Assembly: GCA_007844125.1 (NCBI GenBank) | Contig: CM017565.1 | Coordinates: 14,992,730-15,056,729 of the forward strand | Source: Sinonovacula constricta | Taxonomy: Eukaryota; Mollusca; Bivalvia; Cardiida; Solecurtidae | DNA length: 64,000 nucleotides | Reading direction: 5' to 3' | In this document: in pieces, positions 37,870-47,069 of the stretch | Position numbering within the stretch: the first letter of the stretch is position 1 | How the letters are laid out: every line of letters starts with the position of its first letter | The notes under the pieces: model-generated | What the model was told of the DNA's origin: nothing | Databases searched by the model: none | The model's input: only the letters and a program-made list of their open reading frames with translations | Program-made: the position numbers and the translations under genes

Positions 37870-38130
37870 CTTCAAAAATGAACAAAACAGAACAGAACTT
37901 TAATAAGACTTAAGTATTACAGCTCAGAATAAATGAGCAATTAAATGCAATTAATGTAAGCATCGACAAGTCAAATATACAGAAACAATAAGAAAATAAA
38001 GGTATACAAACAGTTTAAATTAACATTGAGAGTATGGCAATGGCAGGACTGAGTGTTGAAAAATAATTAAGCTTTTCTATTTTTAGAACATAGGGACAGA
38101 TTGCGTAACCTTATAATGTAGCTTAATTGT
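37870..38130 (-). repeat. Probable LINE 3' end, paired with 52590-52770
   Basis: The reverse complement contains ACATTATAAGGTTACGCAAT, CTGTCC.TATGTTCTAAAA, GCCATTGCCATACTCT and TATAAACTGTTTG-like blocks. These are in the same order as 52590-52770. It then runs to a TTCTGTTCTG tail (inverse of 37879-37892). An ordered AT-rich 3' end with a short tandem tail suggests a non-LTR retrotransposon. No coding part is visible. Confidence 0.6.
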
Positions 38131-38504
38131 AATTATAAAACGAAAAAAACTATGCACGAGCGTATAATTTCCCAATTATTTTCTCTGCAATATAACACGG
38201 TGTATAGTAATTCAAATGTATTTCAACCAGGTTTTTATGGGTATAACATGAAATTACTAAAATGGAGGACAAACATGACATGCTCCTGGTCACAGTTTTA
38301 GACAAGAAAAAAAAGCACTTACATAAAATATTGAGGGTCAAAATGTTGAAATACAATTTAGAATATCTATTTTAAAGTATGCATGGATGTCATTTTTATT
38401 ATCTAATAACTGATTTCAGGTTTAAAACAAAAAGTAAGAGTTTAAAAATCAATTAATTATCAAAATAATATTTAAATTAACAGATTATTCTATGTTGATA
38501 TAAC

Positions 38505-38860
38505 TACTATGGTTATAAATTTGCCAGATTGTAAAATTAGAACCATAAAATTGTCATCCACCATACTTTTAGACAACAATCTCTTTTGTAGATATTTTTT
38601 TTTCCATTTCAGTGCTGACCTTTTCCCACCAACAACACGTTTATCCAGCAGCATTGATATAATCTACCTGACCACCGGTCACATGATGCATATCAGCTTC
38701 CGGTACCTAACATGTCACGTGCCGAGCCAACACTAATTTACAGTGACCTATTTCGGCAAAAGATAAATATATTTTTATGTGAGTCAAATAAAATAAAGAT
38801 AAATATTTTACAATATTTACCAATGCGTTTACATGTCCTGTTCATGACATCTAAAAACTA
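38505..38860 (+). repeat. Local module B, copy 1 of 4
   Basis: Carries ATAAATTTGCCAGAT, AAAATTGTCATC, ACCACCGGTCACATGATGC, TTCCGGTACCTAACATGTCA, a CACGTG at 38716-38721, AAAGATAAATAT and TTACATGTCCTGTTCATG. Very similar to copy 4 (41262-41630) and less so to copies 2 and 3. Confidence 0.8.
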
Positions 38861-39190
38861 TTGAAACAGTGTGTTTTTGTTGTTGGCAACAAATTTGGTC
38901 TATAATAACATTCAAAAGAAAAACAAATCAACCAAAATTATCCGGCGTAACTACGTAAAGTGTCTTATTGCTGCAAAATATATAAAACCTTTTTAATCTA
39001 GCACGTAAATATCCTATTTTTATTTCATACAAATTTTGCCATAAGTATTTATAGAAGTGTCTTATATTATAAGTATAAGAGAATGTGAAATAAGTAGTCT
39101 TAGTGCAAATCTTTTACGACAGCACCATAAAATTGTCATTATTATCATCATCTTATCATATTACAACCGATTCGATCGAGGTTATACTGT

Positions 39191-39603
39191 TGAATAAGTA
39201 CTGGGTTAATCGGGGTTAACCGGTTCTATACATTATATGGTACTACCATTATAGCATATGGTATAGGGTTAAATTATTGAGTAAAACGGGCAAATAGAAT
39301 CTCCTCACATGGTGGGTTTTGCACGATTTCCATGAACTACGATTCTTTTTATTTTCGGAAGTTTCTCGGCAAAATGCAATCTTTTCATGTTTAGTAAGTT
39401 AGTTTAATAGAAAATGGCTGCTGCTGCAATCCGCACATAACGATACACAATTTTTACGGATACACCGTAAACGCGTTATCTCATTGGTCAATACAAAAAT
39501 CTGTTGAACAGGTTAACCCCAATACCATATGGTAGGATGGTACTACTAGGTCAACTGTTGAGCGAGCAAACCCCGTTAAACCTTGTTCTTATTGAATAAG
39601 ATA
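39191..39603. mobile_element. MITE-like element with ~35-bp imperfect inverted ends
   Basis: The left end TTGAATAAGTACTGGGTTAA.. and the inverse of the right end TTCAATAAGAACAAGGTTTA.. share about 70% of positions, continuing into CGGGGTT. Inside, CATATGGTAT is also inverted near both ends. It sits between module B copies 1 and 2 and accounts for their larger spacing. No ORF. Confidence 0.5.
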
Positions 39604-39639
39604 ACACTAGCTGTATCGAGTGCATATGAATACAATAAT

Positions 39640-39920
39640 CAAATTAATTATTTTGAGACAAAAATATTTGCGAGAATGTATTCCAGTCCAATACATACCT
39701 CCCCCACACACCTACTACATGATTAGATAAGCAACCTAGATGTATGTACATGAACACCGGTCACGTGATGAATATCAACTCTAGCGTATCAACGATAATT
39801 AGCATGACTTCTGTCAGTCAAAGATAAATATTTAGATTCTGGAGGTAATTGCAATACAAAAATGTCATTGAAATAATCAACACGTGGTACATTTCCTGTT
39901 CGTGTACAATTGAATATAAC
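39640..39920 (+). repeat. Local module B, copy 2 of 4
   Basis: Contains ACACCGGTCACGTGATGAAT (CACGTG at 39762-39767), CAAAGATAAATATTTAGATT, GGTAATTGCAATAC, and ACGTGGTACATTTCCTGTTC. The left part is diverged. Confidence 0.75.
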
Positions 39921-40364
39921 CCGATGTTCAGCTTGTATTTATAATGTTTGTGTAATCCAGTCTATGCGAGTTTAAACAAAGAAGACACTAGAGAGAATTT
40001 AATTTTAATTAACAATAATCCTAAGACCAAACAAGAGAAAAAAACGTAGAAAAAAATGTTGATAAACATATAATTAATTTTTAATTTTTTTATCAAAAAG
40101 TTTTTGAGAATATCTATATATACATGTACAAGGTTTTCCTTGAATGGTTTTCTTTACTCTAACATAGCCACTGAGACAAAGCAATGATTCAGGATAAAAT
40201 TTTAAACGAAACAATGCAGTAAACGCTAGAAAAAGTAACCATGATTAAACATTAAAATGATTAATTATTAAATATATTAACAATATAAACATACATTTGA
40301 CATTTTACAAACAAAATGCTAAAAGAACACCCACGTGATCATACAACACAAGTATACAAATATT

Positions 40365-40800
40365 ATGCTGGTAATAAATTTGCCAGATAAAGATGCCTTT
40401 ATTATCACCCTGATGTTTCGATATAATACTCAATTATTTTTAGACAATAATCATTTGAGAGATTGCGAATCTAAGCACATACCTTTCCCCACCCACTTTT
40501 TTGCTTAGATTAGCAAAGTTGATAACATATATCTAAGTCACGTGATAAATAACATATCAGGTGCTGACCTTACAAATATTAGCAACAAAACAAACAAAAA
40601 CAAGAACAACAAGAGCAGTACAAAATCCGCAAAACACACACACACAAAACTAACACACAAAAAAAACAAACAACAACAAACAAAACATATATACCAAAGA
40701 TAAATGTTTTGATTATGTAGTTAATTGCAATGAAGAAACTTTAATTGAATTATTTACACGTAAAACATTTTCTGACTGACAACTGATTCATTTAAGGGTC
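40365..40800 (+). repeat. Local module B, copy 3 of 4, with CAA insertion
   Basis: Contains ATAAATTTGCCAGATAAAG, TTTAGACAATAATCATTTGA, AAGTCACGTGATAAATAACA (CACGTG at 40539-40544), CCAAAGATAAATGTTT, TTAATTGCAATGAAGAAACT and CACGTAAAACATTTTCTG. A CAA/CACACA-rich insertion at about 40580-40685 splits it. Confidence 0.75.
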
Positions 40801-41261
40801 AGTACATTTTCTGGTCGCGCACAGTGTAGCAAGATGCATAACTAGAATTGATAATGTACTTTCGTTAACTAAGTGAACAAATACATTAAAAAAAACATGG
40901 ACAAACAATTAAAACAGTGACAATAACTATACACAAAGAATAAATACAAAACTATATCAAAATAAGTAAAGAAAGAGGGTAATATTTTTTTAAATACTTA
41001 TATTGAGAGGATTGTGAAAATACAAGGATAAGTCCGTTTTTACTAATATCTCAATAAAACATACTTTTGGACTAAAGTTAAAACAATACGACAAGAACAA
41101 CATTACGTAAAAACAACAACAAACAACACCAATAGTTTTAAAGCACAAACTATTTTTTATAAAACTAATAATAAATGTACAACTCTTTATTCTCATACTG
41201 TTGTACAAAACACGAGATTGCATATTTCATTTGCAACATTTAGGATAATGGAAATATATTA

Positions 41262-41630
41262 CTATTTTGGTCATAAATTTGACAGATCTGTTGATAAAGA
41301 CCAATAAAATTGTCAGTATTGTAATCACGATTTCAAACATGATACTTTAGCCAATTATTTGAAGACAACAATCTTTTGAGGGATATTATTCCATTCAAAT
41401 ACGTGCCTTCTATGTTTACATTAACCACGTTGATATTATCTACCTGAGCACCGGTCACGTGATGCATATCAACTTCCGGTACCTAACATGTCACGTGCCG
41501 AGCCTAAGATAATTAGCAACAACCGATGTAAGCCAAAGATAAATATTGTTTATTTTGGTGCTAATTGCAATGAAGAAATTTGATGGAAATTATTTACTCG
41601 TGGAACATTTCCTGTTTATGTTATTTTACA
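41262..41630 (+). repeat. Local module B, copy 4 of 4
   Basis: Contains ATAAATTTGACAGATCTG, ACAACAATCTTTTGAGGGAT, GAGCACCGGTCACGTGATGC, TTCCGGTACCTAACATGTCA, two CACGTG sites (41456-41461 and 41492-41497), CCAAAGATAAATATTG, CTAATTGCAATGAAGAAA and CTCGTGGAACATTTCCTG. It ends about 1.35 kb before the Irx start codon. Confidence 0.8.
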
Positions 41631-41639
41631 ATGTAAATG

Positions 41640-42590
41640 ATGCAGAACATTTGCAATTAGTAATAAAAAACAACAACAGCAGAATTGAAAATAACAACAA
41701 AACAAGAACAACGAAAACGAATTAAAATAACAATAACCCATGGAATAAAACCACACACCCACAAACCTCAGCAAAAGTGATAAAATCTAAATTATTATAA
41801 TATTTTATTATTGCGCATAAAGATTAGAAAATTACATTAATACATACTATAAAATATATACCATTAAACAATAAACTATTTAGATATGTATATTGTGAAT
41901 AATATATCATTTTCTATCATCAAAATTTAAATTTAATGTCATTTACGTACCAATATTTATGCCATGCCTACTTGCATGCAAACTGGTATAATATAAGAAA
42001 TAAAACAGAACATGTAATGGAGACATACAACTGCACCTGATCATGAAAATTACACACTTCATGTCTTGCTACACACAAAGCAATGTATTATACATATATT
42101 ATTTTTTTCTAGTACGGTTGTAGTGAAATTTATGAAAACTATTCCGGATTCATAAAAAACGCCATTTGACTAATTCATGTATTTGAATAATATTGGCATT
42201 GATCATATTTTAATGACACATATTGTCTTTTTACGTCGCCGCGATGTATGTCGAAAACTCTTTCTACAAGCTTTGGCTAATTATAAGCATATATCACTGT
42301 CAAGACATAAAAATAATACAATCATATCCTTCTATTTTCGATATTGTCCATCTAATAGATTCACTGCCCCCATGTTGTCAAAATCTGCACAGTTTTCCCC
42401 TCTAGCTATTGGATTTTAATTGATAAAACTAGTAAATCGATGTTTTGAAATAAATTACCGCTCCCCGTGACCATATTTAGATAGTTAACGCCGTAGGGGA
42501 AGAAGTCATTATTTCCCACCTCCAAAAAAAAAAAAGCAGAATGGGAATCAACTTGATTTCGAATTAAAGTGCGCTACCGATTTTCTACCT
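41640..42590. other. AT-rich DNA upstream of the Irx promoter
   Basis: CAA-rich at 41665-41745, otherwise AT-rich. The + frame 42177-42419 shows no recognisable domain. No repeat partner in the window. Confidence 0.4.
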
Positions 42591-42599
42591 GGCGATTGG

Positions 42600-42985
42600 G
42601 GATAGTTGACAAGACCCGGAGGCGGGGTTCGGGGATTACTTCCAGCCGCGGAAGATTAAATCGCGATAATGTCATAGGCAGGGCAGTTAGGCGCTGATAT
42701 GAATCTAGCCAATAGAATCGGGGCGGGGGACTAATGATTTTCAAGTACCCGTACCCGCGATCCGTCGAGTGATATAAATACAGGACAACGACTGTCAGAG
42801 GTAAATCAAAACTTGTTTTGAATCTGTCAAGCTTGTATTTGAGTGACAGATAGATATAAAGCATCAACAAAGCCATAGAGCATTAACAGTTGCAAAGTAG
42901 AGTTTGACCAAACAGGAAGCACATTGAAGTTTGAAGGAGACAATATTTTCATGCTGTGCATTTCGGATTTAATCAGAAGTTAAAT
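42600..42985 (+). promoter_or_regulatory. Irx core promoter and 5' UTR
   Basis: A locally GC-rich segment precedes the first exon. It contains a CCAAT box (42709-42713), a GC box GGGGCGGGGG (42720-42729) and a TATA box TATAAATA (42773-42780), in the classical order and spacing. A TATA box at 42773 predicts initiation near 42803-42810 and a 5' UTR of about 180 nt. The transcription start is inferred from the motif only. Confidence 0.7.
42951..42983 (+). promoter_or_regulatory. Upstream ORF in the Irx leader
   Basis: ATG CTG TGC ATT TCG GAT is followed by four more codons and TAA, ending two bases before the main ATG at 42986. It is in a different frame from the Irx CDS and, on the inferred leader, would be met first by scanning ribosomes. 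Such a short uORF may dampen or condition Irx translation; this is inference from position. Confidence 0.5.
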
Positions 42986-43009
42986 ATGTCAGCAGCATCA
43001 ATGGCTCAG
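42986..43009 (+). CDS. Irx exon 1 (coding part)
   Basis: Eight codons, MSAASMAQ, ending at the donor CAG|GTGTGT in phase 0. Upstream in-frame codons reach back to a GTG at 42956 but contain no ATG. A coding exon this short is the least certain part of the model. Confidence 0.7.
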
Positions 43010-44794
43010 GTGTGTATTTTTTTTTGCATTTTTAAATTTTATTTGCACTTATTTTCAAACGACGTCAATTTCTGCACATCTGCTGTGGTTGCTTCAATAA
43101 TTTATCAATGCATACCGTTTTTAATCGTATATAGTTGAGCTTGCTCCTTTGCAACAAGTTTATGACTATTAACAACCTGGGGTACATTGTTGCTGTCGCT
43201 GAAGTTCAAAGCAAACTGTCACCACTGTACACGGGCTTGGTTTAATGGTTGAATTGTCTATATATTCATGATATATTTCAGAAGATTGTTTTTCTTTTTC
43301 ATATAAAACAGCAAACGCACACATTGTGAATACGCTAATGTTTTTGAAGTAGCAATGATTTGGTTGGTATTAAAAACAACATCAACAACAACAACAACAA
43401 TAACAACCGTGTGAGTCTTTCCGGGGACATTCCAATGCCAGTATTATAACTGTCATATTGTAATAAAAATATTTGCCCAGATTGTACATCGTGTGTGGGT
43501 TGTATTATGGTTTCTAATTTTTTTTTTAAATCGCATTAGGAGTAAAAGTGGAGTAAAATAGCAAAAGGATGGCTTTATCCTAAGAATATAAAAAAGGAGT
43601 CCAAGATGTATAAAGACAAGATTATTATTACCCATAAACTCCATCCCTATTCTAAAATACGTTTATTATGGGGCTGGTTAATGACTGTGGTTACAATTTA
43701 AATACACTGGGTACTTGTCACAATGGGAAATTGTAGACCTATGTAGAAATGCCTACTAAGAGGTACAATTATCTATCGAATTTCATGACATCCCATAGCT
43801 GTGGTGAGAAATGGGGGTCCATACCATTGTATATGAAGATAGTTCACGTATTTGCCTTGCGGTTTATGGAACGATTGCGAGATTTTATTTTAACCTGTAA
43901 CGCTCATAATTATGCGAGACATAGAGAATTTGCATATTTTACCGCAAACGGGGCTATGTTATAATACAAATATAATATCTTTTTTGGTTTAACAGTCTGT
44001 GGATATTCGCAGAATGTTAAGAATTACGGATATGTCTATTGCTAAGTATGTGTATAATGCTGTAATACGATGTTATGATTGCTTATGTTGAGTCTCTTTC
44101 ATGTAGGTTATGTTTTAATTTATATTGATAGATGGATACGCTGTGAGGCCAGTTGTTGTTCGTCGCAAATTGCTTAATAGCCATTATTATATCATTAAGA
44201 ATATCATTTATAATACCGGATATATTTCTTACTAAAAATTAATGTTAATTAAAATCATATCATCATAACGCCATAAGAATAAGAATATTAATGCACATAG
44301 TTAATTATTAATAGTCAATGATATTTAAAATGAAATTTCTTGTGCCATTTACGACAATAAACCATTTTCAAGAGCAATACAATTATTTGTTATAAATTTA
44401 TTATTTATATGATTTATATTTTTTTCTCTTTTCAGAGCATGAAGGCACCTCTGCACTACCGACCACCTGTTTCTATGGGTTCGAACCCCTGTTGCTCCAC
44501 TGGTCGACCTGTCCTTAGCGACCCGATTAGCGGCCGAGTCGTCTGCTCATGCCAGCTTCAGACCGGTCTACCAGCCTACTTGTCTAGGGTCCCAAGTCTA
44601 CCAGAAACCGTTTACGGTTCAAACACCAACATGGGATTGTCTCAGACGTCACCAACAGAGCAACAAGCACACTATTTACACATGGTGAGAAATTATATTT
44701 ATATATCTAGTTCTTTCCATAATATGGTGTAACCACTGTATTATCTTAACGGTAAAGAAGATAAAGTTGTTGGTTATGGTGGTGGTGGTGATGC

Positions 44795-44848
<54 letters not shown>

Positions 44849-46192
44849 GTAATAGTAATAATTAGAATAATATATTGACTTTTTTCAGTATCAGGACCGT
44901 ACCACAGACAGTCTGAAAGCAGCGCCCCCAAGCAGTCAGTACCCGTACTACATGTCCGAACAGATGATGGCAGCACACCCATATGGTGCTTTGTAAGTAA
45001 AATTGACTATTGTTTTGGACAAAACGCATTTTTTCACTAATTTCTCTTCTCAAACATTCATAATAAGTTGTCTTTTGGTATAATTCTCTTAAAAACACCA
45101 AAAACTATTGTTTGAACAACAGCATAAAAATAGAGCATTCTTTTAAAATTATTTACTTAAATTCATCATTAATGTTTTAATGCAATGCAAAGGACGCCTT
45201 CTTAAATTCTGTCAACTTTTTTCAAAAAGATTATCGAATTTCACAGAAATCACGTTTCTTGATTGTAAATTGTATTTGTCTCATTTATTCTATCAGCTAC
45301 CCAGGATTTGACATAAACGGTGCACGTCGTAAGAACGCCACGCGCGAGACAACCAGTGCTCTGAAGGCATGGTTGCACCAACATTTGAAGAATCCCTACC
45401 CGACAAAGGCAGAGAAGATCATGTTGGCGGTGATCACACAGATGTCGCTGACACAGGTGTCCACGTGGTTTGCCAATGCCAGAAGAAGGTTAAAGAAGGA
45501 GAACAAACTAAACGGTGGCAGTCCAGTGGATCTCAACGATCTGGACATGGATGGTGAGTTAGACAAAGATATTTCCGATAAGTCAGATCAACTGAACGTT
45601 GGTGATGTAATGGCATGGGTCTTTTTTAAGTTATAAGTAGAAAAAAAATAATATAACGATAAGAATAAGTAAGATAATGAGTCGTAATTTATTTTACTTT
45701 TAATAGTTATTTATTTGATTTAAATTTCTATAACATCGCCATTTTCTTATTTTTCCAGACGTCTCAACACACAATGACAGCCTTTCCAGTCGAATTTCTG
45801 AGAGTGATTCTGACAGTGTAGCAAACCTCACGAAGAGCTCCGCCGAACTTTCCGATGTATCTGACGCGGAGGAACAGACAACAAACATCAAACCCGCCAA
45901 GAAATGCGTGCAGCGCCTCTTTTCCCCAGACGGCAGAAATGAACTATTTTTAGAACGCATCCCATCACCCGGCTGTGACAAGGTCACTGTGCACAAAGAC
46001 AATGGCAGTGTGTTTTCTTCAAACTGCGCAATCTTTTCACCAGCTGCGTCATCCAGTGAGCAGAAGTCTGAACTCCTACAAACAAGTTCTCAAGATATTG
46101 ACGTAGTAACCGTGACGCCATCTGCAAAATCTCAAATAGCCCCTGTACAGTCAAAGCCAAAGATTTGGTCAATAGTCGATATCATGTCATGA
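42986..46192 (+). CDS. Iroquois-class (Irx) TALE homeobox gene, five exons
   Basis: Nuclear DNA-binding transcription factor of the Iroquois family, which patterns nervous system and body regions in animals. Joining 42986-43009, 44436-44684, 44889-44992, 45297-45553 and 45759-46192 gives an uninterrupted 355-aa frame with GT-AG introns. Residues 27-48 carry the invertebrate Iroquois Cys-rich motif (CC..GRP..DP.SG..VCSCQ). The TALE homeodomain is about residues 135-197. It has the three-residue loop PYP (159-161) and the recognition helix WFANARRR (183-190), with Ala at homeodomain position 50 as in Irx. Ser/Asp/Glu-rich sequence (212-245) follows. The protein ends in [12 protein letters not shown] (344-355), like the KPK[IL]WS motif of Irx proteins. 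Oddities: the homeodomain has LHQHL, TKAEK and ITQMS where Irx usually has NEHR/QEHR-, TKGEK and ITKMT, and the MTW after the homeodomain is missing. I read it as a diverged Irx paralogue. The start is the first in-frame ATG (A at -3); Met6 is an alternative. Confidence 0.92.
43010..44435. other. Irx intron 1
   Basis: 1,426-bp AT-rich intron from GTGTGT to a pyrimidine-rich TTTTTTTCTCTTTTCAG. It has a CAA-rich patch at 43377-43410. No conserved element is recognised. Confidence 0.8.
44436..44684 (+). CDS. Irx exon 2
   Basis: 83 codons (residues 9-91), phase 0 at both ends, donor ATG|GTGAGA. Encodes the Cys-rich Iroquois N-terminal motif [15 protein letters not shown] and VVCSCQ. Confidence 0.9.
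44797..44856. repeat. (AAT)n microsatellite in Irx intron 2
   Basis: About 17 TAA units plus TAG variants lie only ~35 bp before the exon 3 acceptor in a 204-bp intron. Length changes could affect the branch point to acceptor distance. Confidence 0.95.
44889..44992 (+). CDS. Irx exon 3
   Basis: Residues 92-125 and two bases of codon 126. Acceptor TTTTTTCAG, donor GCTTT|GTAAGT. Encodes [20 protein letters not shown] and on to HPYGA(F), the Tyr/Pro-rich stretch that precedes the homeodomain in Irx proteins. Confidence 0.9.
45297..45553 (+). CDS. Irx exon 4 (homeodomain)
   Basis: Completes codon 126 and encodes residues 127-211, then one base of codon 212. Donor GATG|GTGAGT. Starts [17 protein letters not shown], matching the Irx signature (D[LI][11 protein letters not shown]), so the intron sits just before the homeodomain as in other Irx genes. 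The whole TALE homeodomain is in this exon. Confidence 0.97.
45759..46192 (+). CDS. Irx exon 5 (C-terminal)
   Basis: Acceptor TTTTTCCAG. Residues 212-355 and TGA. Begins with a Ser/Asp-rich acidic stretch and ends with [13 protein letters not shown]. Shorter than the C-terminal regions of most Irx proteins. Confidence 0.93.
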
Positions 46193-46315
46193 TCGTGTTT
46201 TGTTTGTGTTTTGTCATGTTTTCAACTTACGAATTTTGTTTTTATCATACGGGTGCAGAATGATTGTTATTTATATTTTTGTATCTCATTTGCAATAATT
46301 ATGATGTAGAAAACC

Positions 46316-46321
46316 ATTAAA
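46316..46321 (+). terminator. Candidate Irx poly(A) signal ATTAAA
   Basis: ATTAAA lies 124 bases after the stop codon, followed by a T-rich stretch from 46331. It is the common single-base variant of AATAAA. Cleavage is predicted near 46335-46345. Confidence 0.5.
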
Positions 46322-46349
46322 CATGCAATGTTTTATTTTTTTGTATGTT

Positions 46350-46940
46350 TTAATTTAATAATCCAAGAAACTTCTTATTTTCGTTTCCTTAGTGACATTT
46401 TTTTTTACATAGAGAGCATCTATGGTGACCACACTTATGGACTAGAACACTACAGGAAAGGCGTGTACGCGTTCAACAGCTTTCACATGTTATATTATCA
46501 TACAACACATGCAATTCAACTTATAAAGTATCTAAAAATGAAATATTTACAATGAAATATGACAGCGTGAGCTAGTCAACAAAGGCAGTATTGTGTCATC
46601 GGCATAGCAGACGCATGCGTGCGACGTCACGTTCGTGTAAAAATAACGGTGTCTTAATAATTCAAGTAACTACTCGAAGTAAAGCAAAAACTTTCCAGAA
46701 TACATTTTAAAACTGTTTCTGAATGGCTAGAGCGTTTATACGGCGTGCACCGGTATAGGGTTAGTATGGTTATAAAGAACGATGTAGTGCACGTGTATAC
46801 ATTAAATCACGAACATTGCTTAGACAGCCCTAGAACACAAAATAATGTTTGATTATTTCAAATACATCGTATTAGCTAATAAACAAATTTGTTTTGGTGT
46901 ACATCGCAGAAACATAATTAAAGCGTCATCCGGCTAAAAT
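46350..46940. other. Intergenic, nothing recognised
   Basis: No exon or repeat partner. A GCGACGTCACGTTCG motif lies at about 46621-46635. Confidence 0.4.
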
Positions 46941-46942
46941 AC

Positions 46943-47068
46943 AACGTCAAACAACTATTTAGGTAGAACCACCGACCCACCGCAGTTAATCTTAAAAAAT
47001 CCAATTTGAAACCCGGGGCATCCAGTACCTGGAGCCGACGCTCTACCAATATCGCTACCGGGTCCGGT
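46943..47068 (-). mobile_element. tRNA-derived SINE (family 2-like)
   Basis: The minus strand starts CCGGACCCGGTAGCGATATT, with an A-box-like GGTAGAGCGTCGG region and the B-box region CCCCGGGTTTCAAATTGG. A body with ACTGCGGTGGGTCGGTGG and TTCTACCTAAATAG follows. The body matches family 2 (5525), while the head resembles 56935-57007. Confidence 0.7.
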
Positions 47069-47069
47069 A

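Noticed and set aside
42956..42985. N-terminal extension of Irx from 42956
   Set aside because: The in-frame codon there is GTG. The first ATG in frame is 42986 with A at -3.
45297..45553. Mohawk or PBC/MEIS class homeodomain
   Set aside because: The [11 protein letters not shown] lead-in, the [14 protein letters not shown] helix and the upstream Cys-rich motif are Iroquois features. Mohawk has [11 protein letters not shown] and a different helix 1, and PBC/MEIS have Gly or Ile at position 50.
45554..45636. Continuation of the homeodomain exon past 45553
   Set aside because: The frame stays open for a while after 45553 but GATG|GTGAGT is a strong donor. The next acceptor at 45758 restores a frame ending in the Irx-like KPKIWS motif.
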